Source: Pseudomonadota bacterium (GTDB lineage: Bacteria; Pseudomonadota; Gammaproteobacteria; Steroidobacterales; Steroidobacteraceae). Taken from it: a DNA stretch of 9,209 bases. The notes beneath the pieces were generated by a model. It had not been told where the DNA came from. It worked only from the letters and a program-made list of their open reading frames with translations, and did not search any database. This document shows, piece by piece, positions 1 to 6,299 of the stretch (its first letter is position 1; each line of letters begins with the position of its first letter). The DNA lies in NCBI GenBank assembly GCA_021779875.1, contig JAJXZV010000051.1, positions 1 through 9,209 of the forward strand, written 5' to 3'. The translations under genes and the position numbers were made by a program.

Positions 1-833
1 GCGACCCAGCGCGGCCAGAAGGAGCGGCCGTACACCTCGCCCGCGGCCCGGCGCGTCAGCGTCGCGGTGACCTGGCGGGTCTCGCGGGTGTAGGCGCCGA
101 GCAGCGCCCGGTCGCAGATCACGTTGATCACCCGCGGGATGCCGCGCGACAGCCGATGCACCTCGCGCAGGGCCGCGGTGGTGAAGACCTCCGAGTTCGA
201 CCCCGCCACCCGCAGGCGGTGCCGGACGTAGCCCATGGTCTCCTCCCGCGACAGCGGCATCAGGTGGTAGCGGCCCGTGACGCGCTGGGCGAGCTGCCGC
301 AGGTCGTTGCGATCGAGGAGCGCGCGCAATTCCGGCTGACCGATCAGGATGATCTGCAGCAGCTTCTGGGTGGGGGTCTCGAGGTTGGTCAGGAGGCGCA
401 CCTGTTCGAGGACTTCCGCGGAGAGGTTCTGAGCCTCGTCCACGATGAGGATGACGCGCCGCCCCTCGGCGTGCGCGGCGAGCAGCCGCCGATTGAGCGC
501 ATCGACCAGATCCTTGAGGCTGTCGCGCGCGAGCGGCTCGACGTCGACGCCCAGCTCCTCGCAGATGGTGAGCAGGAACTCGGCGGGCGTGACGCGCGGG
601 TTCAAGATCACGGCCACGTCCGCGTGCTGCGGGATGCGCGACAGCAGGGTCCGCACGACCGTCGTCTTGCCGGTGCCGACCTCGCCCGTGAGCTGGATGA
701 AGCCGCCGGATTCGTTGATGCCGTAGAGCAGGTGCGCCAAGGCCTCGGCATGGCGTTCGCTCAGATAGAGGTAGCGCGGATCCGGGGTGATCGCGAATGG
801 CTTTTCGCCCAGGCCGAAGAAGCTTAGGTACAT
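1..833 (-). CDS. ExeA/GspA-like AAA ATPase (partial, C-terminus beyond window)
   Basis: The reading frame is open from ATG at 831-833 to the left edge, giving 277 visible residues. The N-terminus MYLSFFGLGEKPFAITPDPR and the following LYLSERHAEALAHLLYGI are hallmarks of ExeA/GspA-type ATPases. Walker A (GEVGTGKT) is at about residues 50-57 and Walker B (ILIVDE) at about 128-133, followed by AQNLS and a sensor-like stretch ending LIGQPELR. The visible end (RAAGEVYGRSFWPRWV) is where the ATPase domain of this family usually finishes and a membrane segment or peptidoglycan-binding part may begin; that part is not visible. Known members energise assembly of type II secretion channels or serve polysaccharide and pilus systems, acting at the inner membrane. 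No clear Shine-Dalgarno precedes the start, and the start codon lies in an inverted repeat. The dinB stop is 51 nt upstream, so it may be co-transcribed with mdh and dinB. The family is secure; the particular system is not known. Confidence 0.93.
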   Translation of the reverse strand, partial: MYLSFFGLGEKPFAITPDPRYLYLSERHAEALAHLLYGINESGGFIQLTGEVGTGKTTVVRTLLSRIPQHADVAVILNPRVTPAEFLLTICEELGVDVEPLARDSLKDLVDALNRRLLAAHAEGRRVILIVDEAQNLSAEVLEQVRLLTNLETPTQKLLQIILIGQPELRALLDRNDLRQLAQRVTGRYHLMPLSREETMGYVRHRLRVAGSNSEVFTTAALREVHRLSRGIPRVINVICDRALLGAYTRETRQVTATLTRRAAGEVYGRSFWPRWV

Positions 834-847
834 GGCGTGCGGCCATG
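831..847 (-). repeat. Inverted repeat over the start codon of the ExeA-like gene
   Basis: On the minus strand CATGGC is followed by a 5-nt loop (CGCAC) and GCCATG, a perfect 6-bp stem. The second arm contains the start codon at 831-833. It could be an mRNA hairpin limiting initiation or an operator-like site. A 6-bp match this short could also be chance in GC-rich DNA. Confidence 0.35.
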
Positions 848-884
848 ATACCAAGCCTGGGACCGCGCGGCGGCGCCGGTGTCG

Positions 885-2042
885 TCAATCCCGCGGCAGG
901 AGGCTCGCGCGGGTGATCAGGGAGTTCCCGAACCGGTCGCGGATGCCGTCGATGGTCGCATCCAGGCGGGCGTCCCGCGCAGGACCGGCGTCGAACAGAT
1001 CGGATTGCTGCGCGCCGCCGAGCGCGCCGAGCCCGACGCCGAGCAGTCGCACCGCCACACCCGGGTGGTCGCTCCGCCACGCCCCGAGCAGCTCGCGCGC
1101 GAGGCGCGCGACCACGGCCGTGTCCTGCGTCGGCGGCGCGAGGCCGCGCTGCCGGGAGTGGGTCTTGAAGTCGCCGCTGCGGATCTTCAGCGCGACACAG
1201 CCGGCGCTGAGGGCCCGGGCCCGCAGGCGCCCGGCCGCGCGTTCGACCAGCCGCAGCATCTGCGCCTCGAGCACGGCCGGATCGCCGATGTCCTGCTCGA
1301 AGGTCTCCTCCGCGCCGATCGATTTCTCCTCGCGCTCGGGCACCACCGGCCGGTCGTCCAGGCCGGCGGCGCGGGCGCGCATCGCCGCGCCGTGTCGCCC
1401 GAAGGCGCGCCAGAGCACGGTGTCGCTCGCGCTGCGCAGATCCCCGAAGGTGCGTATGCCCGCCGCCTGCGCGGCGGGCAGCGACTTCGGTCCGACGCCG
1501 TACAGCTTCTCGACGGGCAGCGGATCGAGGACGGACCGCAGGTTGTCGGCATCGATCCGGTACATGCCGTCCGGCTTGTTGAGGTCGGAGGCGATCTTGG
1601 CGAGCAATTTGTTCGGCGCGATGCCCACCGAGGCCGTCAGTCCCGTGCCGGCACGGATCCGGCGCCGGATGTCGGCGGCGATGAATTCAGGGGGACCGAA
1701 CAGGCGCAGGCTCCCCGAGACGTCGAGAAAGGCCTCGTCGAGCGACAGTCCCTCGACCATCGGCGTGAACTCGTGGAAGATTGCGAACACCTGGCGCGAC
1801 ACTTCCCGGTAGCGCGCCATGCGCGGCGCGACGCAGATCGCGTGGGGGCAGCGCCGCAACGCCTCGCGCATCGGCATGGCCGAGCGCACGCCGAAGCGGC
1901 GTACCGCGTAGCTCGCCGCCGCGACCACGCCGCGGGCGCCCAGCCCGCCGACGATGAGGGGTTTGCCCGCCAGCTCCGGCCGATCCCGCTCCTCGACGGA
2001 CGCATAGAAGGCGTCCATATCGACGTGCAGGATGGAGCGCAC
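885..2042 (-). CDS. dinB: DNA polymerase IV (Y-family translesion polymerase)
   Basis: The product is 385 residues; E. coli DinB has 351. The start is GTG at 2040-2042, chosen because MRSILHVDMDAFYASVEERD aligns from residue 1 with the classical DinB N-terminus. Catalytic carboxylates are D8 and the pair D102-E103 in SLDEAFLDVSG. Y13 occupies the steric-gate position that excludes ribonucleotides. The ASVGIAPNKLLAKIASDLNKP segment (palm/thumb) is at about 137-156 and a helix-hairpin-helix (LYGVGPKS) at about 180-187. A consensus beta-clamp-binding motif, QQSDLF, is at 345-350, followed by a 35-residue tail ending RASLLPRD, as in many longer proteobacterial versions. It synthesises DNA past lesions at stalled forks. 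The start lies 10 nt after the mdh stop, with a purine-rich but weak ribosome site, so expression is probably coupled to mdh. I saw no LexA-box-like sequence immediately upstream. Confidence 0.96.
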   Translation of the reverse strand: MRSILHVDMDAFYASVEERDRPELAGKPLIVGGLGARGVVAAASYAVRRFGVRSAMPMREALRRCPHAICVAPRMARYREVSRQVFAIFHEFTPMVEGLSLDEAFLDVSGSLRLFGPPEFIAADIRRRIRAGTGLTASVGIAPNKLLAKIASDLNKPDGMYRIDADNLRSVLDPLPVEKLYGVGPKSLPAAQAAGIRTFGDLRSASDTVLWRAFGRHGAAMRARAAGLDDRPVVPEREEKSIGAEETFEQDIGDPAVLEAQMLRLVERAAGRLRARALSAGCVALKIRSGDFKTHSRQRGLAPPTQDTAVVARLARELLGAWRSDHPGVAVRLLGVGLGALGGAQQSDLFDAGPARDARLDATIDGIRDRFGNSLITRASLLPRD

Positions 2043-2052
2043 GGCCCGCCGC

Positions 2053-3030
2053 CTAGATCAGGTCCTTCACGCCGTCGCGCTCCTCGCAGAGCTCGCGATG
2101 CGTCGCGAGCATCTTCTCGCGGCTGAACGGGTCGATCTCGAGACCCTGCACGATCCGGTACTCGCCGTTCTGGCAGGTCACGGGGTGCGAATAGATCACG
2201 CCCTCCGGTATGCCGTAGCTTCCGTCCGCGGGCACCGACATGCTCACCCAGTCGCCCGCCGGGGTGCCGAGCACCCAGTCGCGCACGTGATCGAGCGCGG
2301 CCGAGGCGGCGGAGGCGGCCGAGGAGGTGCCGCGCGCCTTGATGACCGCCGCGCCCCGCTGCTGCACGACCGGGATGAAGGTGTCCTTGAACCAGGCGTC
2401 CTCGACCACGGACAGCGCCGGCTTGCCGCCGACGGTCGCGTGGTGCAGATCGGGGTATTGGGTCGCGGAGTGATTTCCCCAGACGACGACTTTCTTCACG
2501 TCGGCGAGCGGCGCGCCGGCCTTCTCCGCGAGCTGCGCGACCGCGCGATTGTGGTCGAGCCGCGTCATCGCGGTGAATCGCCCCGGAGGGATCGACGGCG
2601 CATTGCGCTGGGCGATCAGCGCATTGGTGTTCGCGGGATTGCCGACCACGAGCACGCGCACGTCCCGGCCGGCGACCGCGTCGAGCGCCTTGCCCTGCGC
2701 GGAGAAGATCTTCGCGTTCTCGAGCAGCAGATCCTTGCGCTCCATCCCGGGTCCGCGGGGCCGCGCGCCCACCAGCATCGCGAATTGGCAGTCCTTGAAG
2801 GCCACGAGCGGGTCGTGGCTGGCGGTGACGCGATTGAGCGTCCGGAAGGCGCAGTCGTTCAGTTCCATCAAGACCCCCTGGACGGCCGCCGCCGCCGCGG
2901 GAATCTCCAGCAGATTCAGATTCACGGGCTGGTCCGGACCGAGCATCTGACCGGACGCCACGCGAAAGGCGAGCGCGTAGCCGATGTTGCCGGCGCCGCC
3001 GGTGATGGTCACGGTGACTGGTTTCTTCAT
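2053..3030 (-). CDS. mdh: Malate dehydrogenase (NAD-dependent)
   Basis: The product is 325 residues, full length for this bacterial MDH group. It oxidises malate to oxaloacetate in the TCA cycle, in the cytoplasm. The Rossmann glycine motif GGAGNIGY is at 11-18. An acidic residue, E42, ends the second strand, which favours NAD over NADP. The mobile substrate loop is [15 protein letters not shown], with R92 and R98 as substrate arginines. NPANTNAL is at 131-138. The catalytic pair is D159 (TRLDHNRA) and H187 ([11 protein letters not shown]). The start ATG at 3028-3030 is supported by GGAG at 3037-3040, 6 nt upstream. It is the first gene of a likely minus-strand unit with dinB 10 nt downstream. 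A possible -10 box (TAAGAT on the minus strand, 3058-3063) lies 28 nt before the start. Lactate dehydrogenase is excluded by the [10 protein letters not shown] loop. Confidence 0.97.
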   Translation of the reverse strand: MKKPVTVTITGGAGNIGYALAFRVASGQMLGPDQPVNLNLLEIPAAAAAVQGVLMELNDCAFRTLNRVTASHDPLVAFKDCQFAMLVGARPRGPGMERKDLLLENAKIFSAQGKALDAVAGRDVRVLVVGNPANTNALIAQRNAPSIPPGRFTAMTRLDHNRAVAQLAEKAGAPLADVKKVVVWGNHSATQYPDLHHATVGGKPALSVVEDAWFKDTFIPVVQQRGAAVIKARGTSSAASAASAALDHVRDWVLGTPAGDWVSMSVPADGSYGIPEGVIYSHPVTCQNGEYRIVQGLEIDPFSREKMLATHRELCEERDGVKDLI

Positions 3031-3145
3031 GAGCGACTCCAGACTCGAAAGCCACGGATCTTAGCCGAATTCGCCCTCGCCGCGGCCGATTCCCGCTCGC
3101 GGGGGGCGCTTGCAAACGCGACCGACTTCCTTTACGGATATTCGC
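3031..3145. promoter_or_regulatory. Divergent intergenic region between mdh and the DUF3187 gene
   Basis: This 115-bp gap separates two divergent genes, so it should hold both promoters. For mdh the best -10 is TAAGAT on the minus strand (3058-3063), matching 4 of 6 consensus bases with no convincing -35; the mdh ribosome site GGAG is at 3037-3040. For the plus-strand gene a TTGCAA -35-like box is at 3110-3115, with TACGGA 17 nt later (3133-3138) as a poor -10, in a locally AT-richer patch. No hairpin or operator stood out. Confidence 0.35.
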
Positions 3146-4159
3146 ATGAACACGACCCACGACCGCGGGCCCGTGCCCACCGGCCGTGGGCGATCGGCGC
3201 GCGTGCCGGCACCGGCGGCCATGGTGGCCGCCCTGGCGTCGATCTGCGCGCTCGCCGCGCCGGCGCGTGCCGAGGAATTCTTCTATGCGCGCGACGAGAA
3301 TCCTCTGCTGCGCGGATTCTACCTGCCGCTGCCGAGCGATTCCCGGCTCGGCGACGCGCCCGTGACCATCGGGACCTTGAGCGTGACCAACACGGTCAAT
3401 GCCGAGGCGCGCGGCAACGAGGAACTGCTGGTCGACGGCGAGAGCACCACGCTGCACATGGCATACGATCGCGCGCTGGCCGGCGCCTGGCGGTTTCGCC
3501 TGGCGCTGCCCGTGTACCACGACGACGGCGGCATCCTCGATCACGTGATCGACACCTGGCACCAGTTCCTCGGCTTGTCGCAGGGCTCGCGGCCGAATTT
3601 TCCGAAGGATCAGCTGGTCTATTTCTATTCGGGATTCGGCCAGATCGACCTGCGTCGCTCCCAGACCAGCCTGGGTGACGCTTCCGGCGAGCTCGGCTGG
3701 TACGCCGCGGACGACCCCGGCAGGACGATCTCCTTCTGGGGTGGTCTGAAGGCCCCCACGGGTTCGGTCGCGGCGCTGACCAGCGACGGCGCGTGGGACG
3801 CGGCGGCCTGGGGGCACTCGGCGTGGCGCGGTGAGCGCTGGCAGGCCGCCGCGGAACTCGGGGTCTCGCAGCCGTTCGGCGACCAGCTGTTCGCCGGCGC
3901 CGCGCATCGCGCGGCGGCGTTCGCGCGCGGCGCCCTCACCCGGTCCCTGGGGCCGGACTGGTCGCTGCGGGCCCAGCTCGATGGGCAGACCGGGCGAGTG
4001 GAGGGCACGCAGCTGCGCCTGCTCGGGCCCAGCCTGCAGTTCGCCGCCGGCGCGGTGTGGCGGGTTCGCAATCGATGGAACCTGCAGTTCGGGATCGCGG
4101 AGGACGCGGCCGTCAACACCGCCCCCGACATCACCTTCTTCCTTGGGATTCGCGGTTGA
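3146..4159 (+). CDS. DUF3187 family outer-membrane protein
   Basis: The product is 337 residues from ATG at 3146. A TTG 12 codons upstream (3110) is in frame but preferred less: the ATG gives a normal signal peptide and has a weak ribosome site (ACGGAT) 6 nt before it. Residues 1-42 form a signal peptide: basic n-region, hydrophobic core MVAALASICALAAP, and ARA before the cut at about 42/43. The mature part begins EEFFYARDENPLLRGFYLPL and contains DGES, WRFRLALPVYHDDGGILDHV, a DTWHQFLGLSQGSRP stretch and GLKAPTGS. This order (NPL, DGE, GGxLD, WHxxFGL, GDxSGE, KxPTG) fits my recollection of DUF3187. The alternating pattern and the C-terminus DITFFLGIRG fit an outer-membrane beta barrel. The biochemical role is unknown. 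It precedes dps by 50 nt, and a possible dps promoter overlaps its 3' end. Confidence 0.82.
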   Translation: MNTTHDRGPVPTGRGRSARVPAPAAMVAALASICALAAPARAEEFFYARDENPLLRGFYLPLPSDSRLGDAPVTIGTLSVTNTVNAEARGNEELLVDGESTTLHMAYDRALAGAWRFRLALPVYHDDGGILDHVIDTWHQFLGLSQGSRPNFPKDQLVYFYSGFGQIDLRRSQTSLGDASGELGWYAADDPGRTISFWGGLKAPTGSVAALTSDGAWDAAAWGHSAWRGERWQAAAELGVSQPFGDQLFAGAAHRAAAFARGALTRSLGPDWSLRAQLDGQTGRVEGTQLRLLGPSLQFAAGAVWRVRNRWNLQFGIAEDAAVNTAPDITFFLGIRG

Positions 4160-4171
4160 CGGGTGCACAAT
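4143..4171 (+). promoter_or_regulatory. Possible sigma70 promoter of dps
   Basis: TTGGGA (4143-4148, 4 of 6) and CACAAT (4166-4171, 4 of 6) are separated by 17 nt. The -35 lies inside the end of the DUF3187 gene. The predicted start near 4178 would leave a leader of about 32 nt containing the strong dps ribosome site. Each box is only a moderate match. An alternative TTGACG at 4156-4161 has no -10 at proper spacing. Confidence 0.35.
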
Positions 4172-4209
4172 GAAGTCCACCCGCCCGGTCTTTCGCCAAG
4201 GAGAACCGC

Positions 4210-4692
4210 ATGTACAAGACCAAGATCGATCTGTCCGAGAAGGTGCGCCGCGCCGTGATCACGGTGTTGAACGAGCGGCTGGCCGACGCCATCGACCTGC
4301 AGAGCCAGGTGAAACACGCGCACTGGAACGTGAAGGGCCCCCAGTTCATCGCCCTGCACGAGCTGTTCGACAAGATCTCCGATGTGCTGCTCGAACAGAT
4401 CGACGACGTCGCCGAGCGCATCACGAGTCTCGGCGGCACGGCCGAGGGCACGGTGACGGTCGCGGCCAAGCGCAGCAAGCTCAAGAACTATCCCCTGTCG
4501 ATCACCGCCGGCAAGGACCACCTATATTATCTGTCGACGCAGCTCGCGGTATTCGGCAAGGCCGTGCGGGCCGGCATCGACGACACGGCGAAGCTCGGCG
4601 ACGCGGACACCGCCGACCTGTTCACGGGCGTCTCGCGCAGCATCGACAAGTACCTGTGGTTCCTCGAGGCGCATCTGCAGGACAAGGCCTGA
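4210..4692 (+). CDS. dps: Dps-family ferritin-like DNA protection / iron-storage protein
   Basis: The product is 160 residues, the usual Dps size. Dps forms a 12-subunit shell that oxidises Fe(II) with hydrogen peroxide and stores the iron, limiting Fenton damage; some members bind DNA. The ferroxidase signature is complete: H38 (KHAHWNVKGP), H50, D54, D65 and E69, with spacings 12, 4, 11 and 4 exactly as in E. coli Dps (H51, H63, D67, D78, E82). W39, next to the first His, is also conserved. SLGGTAEGT at about 73-81 is the usual turn between helices B and C. The N-terminus has K3, K5, K11, R13 and R14, so DNA binding is possible but not shown. The start is fixed by a strong ribosome site, AAGGAGA (4198-4204), 5 nt before ATG. 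It converges on the flavoprotein gene, 27 bp between stops. Confidence 0.95.
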   Translation: MYKTKIDLSEKVRRAVITVLNERLADAIDLQSQVKHAHWNVKGPQFIALHELFDKISDVLLEQIDDVAERITSLGGTAEGTVTVAAKRSKLKNYPLSITAGKDHLYYLSTQLAVFGKAVRAGIDDTAKLGDADTADLFTGVSRSIDKYLWFLEAHLQDKA

Positions 4693-4694
4693 TC

Positions 4695-4712
4695 GCCGGG
4701 CGCCGGCCCGGC
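4695..4712. terminator. GC-rich hairpin between convergent genes, possible bidirectional terminator
   Basis: GCCGGGC (4695-4701) and GCCCGGC (4706-4712) form a perfect 7-bp stem with a 4-nt loop. It sits just after the dps stop (4690-4692) and just after the stop of the convergent flavoprotein gene (4720-4722). There is no T-tract on either side, so it is not a classical intrinsic terminator. The position between convergent stops is the main support. Confidence 0.4.
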
Positions 4713-4719
4713 CGCGCGC

Positions 4720-6078
4720 TCAGCCGAGGAGATAGGCGAAGTAGCTGTTGTGCAGCCGGTTCAGCGGGTCCGTGCGCTTGCGCAGTGCTCGGAACAGCTT
4801 GATCCGGTCGCCGAAGGCCTTGGTGACGTGCTCGGGCTGCAGGGCGCGCGTCTGGTTGAAGCTCGGGACGCCCCCGAGCGACGAGGCGAAATCATTGAAG
4901 TCGATGAGGAACTCGTCCCAGCCGTGCCCGCCCGTCGACGACGGCTCGAGCGTGAACATCGGTCCCGAGTAGCTCAGGCTGAACAGCGATCCGCGGTCCT
5001 GGTGCAGGCGGCTCGCCCCGTTGATCACGTTGCACCGGTAGCCGTGCCGCTTGTAGTGGGCCCGGCAGAACGCGAAATATTCGGCGAGGCGCCGCGGAAA
5101 ATCGGCCTGGGGAAACGCCCACAGGCTGTAGGTGTAACGGGCCTTCCATGCCTCGGCCGGCAGGTCGCGCATCCATTCATGGGCGTGCATGACCACGCCG
5201 CTCGCCGCGCGGTCGAGGGTCGCGCGCAGCGCCCGGTGCACGCCCGTCGCCATGGCGTTGCGCAGCCCCGGCCCGGAGAGCACGCTGCCCACCGTGGAGC
5301 CGAACGCCGGCAGCACGTTGCGCATGACGGAGTTGCGGATCTGCCAGATGCCCGAGCGCGTGAGGTCGGCGGTCTCCGCCAGGGTGCGGCGCTCGACGGT
5401 GATCCGGTCGTTGAACGGCGAGATGTGCAGCCTGAGCGCCCCCGGGGCCGCCGTGAACTGCGTGAACCGCGCCGCGAACTCCTTGAGCGACAGCGCCTGG
5501 TATTCGATCCTCACCGGGGTGAGCGGCCGCACGCGCAACACCACCTCGTGCACGGCGCCGAGCAGGCCGAAGCTCGAGCGCAGCACCCGCATGAGGTCGC
5601 GGGCTTGTTCGCCCACGACGATCTGTTTGCCCTGCGGACTCACGAGCTTCATCTCGCAGACCAGCGAGGACATCTGAGCGAGACCGGGCTGGAACGAGGG
5701 CTGCGGCAGCGTCGTCACGGCGACCGCGCCGAGGGAGATGTTGCCGATCTCGGGCGTCAGCGCGAGCTCCTGGCCCCGCTCGGCGAGCGCGCGCGCCAGC
5801 GCGCCGACGCGCACGCCGGCCTGGGCTCGCACGGTCTCGGCGCCGAACTCGAGGATCTTGCCGAGGGCGCTGGTGTCGACGGTGGTGCCGCCGTCCCCGC
5901 CGACGCAGCGGGTCTGCGAATAGTCGGCGCCGATCAGGCGCACGGGCGCCGGATATTCCTTCGTCTTCTGGAAGATGGCGGCGAGATCCTCGAAGCGCCG
6001 CGCGCGCAGCACGAATCGCGGCCGACGGTAGGTCCCCGACGCGTCCGCGCCCGTGGGACGACTGACTTTCATGACCAT
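4720..6078 (-). CDS. FAD-dependent oxidoreductase, sugar-lactone oxidase-like (PCMH-type FAD domain)
   Basis: The product is 452 residues. The frame stays open far upstream, but ATG at 6076-6078 is chosen because AGGGG (6086-6090) lies 7 nt before it and upstream codons run into a riboswitch. The N-terminal PCMH-type FAD domain (about 20-190) shows VRLIGADYS, VDTSALGKILEF, VRAQAGVRVGALARALAERG, TPEIGNISLGA and GLLGAVHEVVLRVRPLTP, in the order of the gulonolactone/arabinonolactone oxidase branch. The C-terminal part ends RALRKRTDPLNRLHNSYFAYLLG, typical of that branch. Where covalent members carry a histidine in GxGHS, this protein has Y53 (GADYS), so FAD is probably non-covalent. No signal peptide or membrane segment is visible. 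Substrate and acceptor are unknown; a sugar lactone or polyol is a family-based guess. It appears to be controlled by the cyclic-di-GMP riboswitch in its leader and has its own promoter after the antiporter gene. Confidence 0.87.
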   Translation of the reverse strand: MVMKVSRPTGADASGTYRRPRFVLRARRFEDLAAIFQKTKEYPAPVRLIGADYSQTRCVGGDGGTTVDTSALGKILEFGAETVRAQAGVRVGALARALAERGQELALTPEIGNISLGAVAVTTLPQPSFQPGLAQMSSLVCEMKLVSPQGKQIVVGEQARDLMRVLRSSFGLLGAVHEVVLRVRPLTPVRIEYQALSLKEFAARFTQFTAAPGALRLHISPFNDRITVERRTLAETADLTRSGIWQIRNSVMRNVLPAFGSTVGSVLSGPGLRNAMATGVHRALRATLDRAASGVVMHAHEWMRDLPAEAWKARYTYSLWAFPQADFPRRLAEYFAFCRAHYKRHGYRCNVINGASRLHQDRGSLFSLSYSGPMFTLEPSSTGGHGWDEFLIDFNDFASSLGGVPSFNQTRALQPEHVTKAFGDRIKLFRALRKRTDPLNRLHNSYFAYLLG

Positions 6079-6085
6079 GGCGTCA

Positions 6086-6126
6086 CCCCTAAGATCGTTA
6101 TGCCGACCCATGCCGTCAGGGGACGC
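6086..6126 (-). promoter_or_regulatory. Riboswitch expression platform: anti-Shine-Dalgarno / Shine-Dalgarno pair
   Basis: On the minus strand GCGTCCCCT (6126 down to 6118) can pair with the ribosome-site region AGGGGTGACGC (6090 down to 6080). GCGTC pairs with GACGC and CCCT with AGGG, with a 2-nt bulge, which would bury the Shine-Dalgarno and the spacer before the ATG. The same GCGTCCCC is perfectly complementary to GGGGACGC of the aptamer core (6230 down to 6223). The two pairings exclude each other. No terminator with a U-tract lies between aptamer and gene. Inference: translational control, with start access blocked when the aptamer is folded around its ligand. Confidence 0.55.
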
Positions 6127-6165
6127 GAGATTCGAAGCTCCGCCGCACCTTGCGTGCGCCGTGCC

Positions 6166-6261
6166 GGCGACCCCGCTATCGTCGGAACCCGAAGAATCGG
6201 GTTCCTGTAGACCGGAGGTTTTGCGTCCCCGCCTTTCGGCGGGTTTGCCCTTGACAGCGCC
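6166..6261 (-). promoter_or_regulatory. Cyclic-di-GMP-I riboswitch (GEMM-I aptamer)
   Basis: Reading the minus strand from 6261: GGCG opens helix P1, closed by CGCC at 6169-6166. Then AAGGGCAAACC, the signature 5' junction, is followed by a 6-bp helix CCCGCC/GGCGGG capped by a GAAA tetraloop (6243-6228). Next come GGACGCAAAACCTCCGG, nearly identical to the GEMM-I consensus (6229-6213), and a 9-bp helix (6205-6184) with a 4-nt loop. Last is ATAGCGGGG (6179-6171), the conserved 3' segment. By alignment to the V. cholerae Vc2 aptamer, the ligand-contacting bases are G at 6249 (G20), A at 6222 (A47) and C at 6175 (C92). G rather than A at position 20 favours c-di-GMP over the cGAMP-binding variants. 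The aptamer ends about 87 nt before the start codon of the flavoprotein gene. P1 is only 4 bp by eye. Confidence 0.94.
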
Positions 6262-6264
6262 TCC

Positions 6265-6293
6265 ACTATGCGAGTCTGCCGCCCCGCTGTAAA
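6265..6293 (-). promoter_or_regulatory. Sigma70-type promoter of the riboswitch-flavoprotein transcript
   Basis: On the minus strand TTTACA (6293-6288, 5 of 6 consensus) is followed by exactly 17 nt and CATAGT (6270-6265, 4 of 6). The predicted transcription start is near 6258-6261, at the first bases of aptamer helix P1. The -35 begins 6 nt past the antiporter stop codon (6302-6300), so the flavoprotein has its own promoter although it lies downstream of that gene on the same strand. Confidence 0.7.
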
Positions 6294-6299
6294 GGGGGC

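Noticed and set aside
2032..3678. 548-codon plus-strand open frame opposite mdh
   Set aside because: It is antisense to a malate dehydrogenase with all catalytic residues, and its sequence is His/Arg/Gly-rich with no recognisable domain.
1637..4180. Very long minus-strand open frame overlapping mdh, dinB and the DUF3187 gene
   Set aside because: It is out of frame with three well-supported genes, low in complexity and rich in Arg, Gly and Ala. Long spurious frames are expected in GC-rich DNA.
6184..6205. 9-bp perfect inverted repeat, considered as an intrinsic terminator or operator
   Set aside because: It is explained as a helix of the c-di-GMP-I aptamer, sits between conserved aptamer segments, and lacks a U-tract.
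6069..6266. 65-codon minus-strand open frame across the 6079-6299 gap
   Set aside because: It coincides with the riboswitch aptamer and expression platform, runs into the flavoprotein start in another frame, and shows no family resemblance.
6281..6299. GCCCC/GGGGC inverted repeat just after the antiporter stop, considered as a terminator
   Set aside because: It has only 5 bp with a 9-nt loop and no T-tract, and it overlaps the -35 box of a better-supported promoter.
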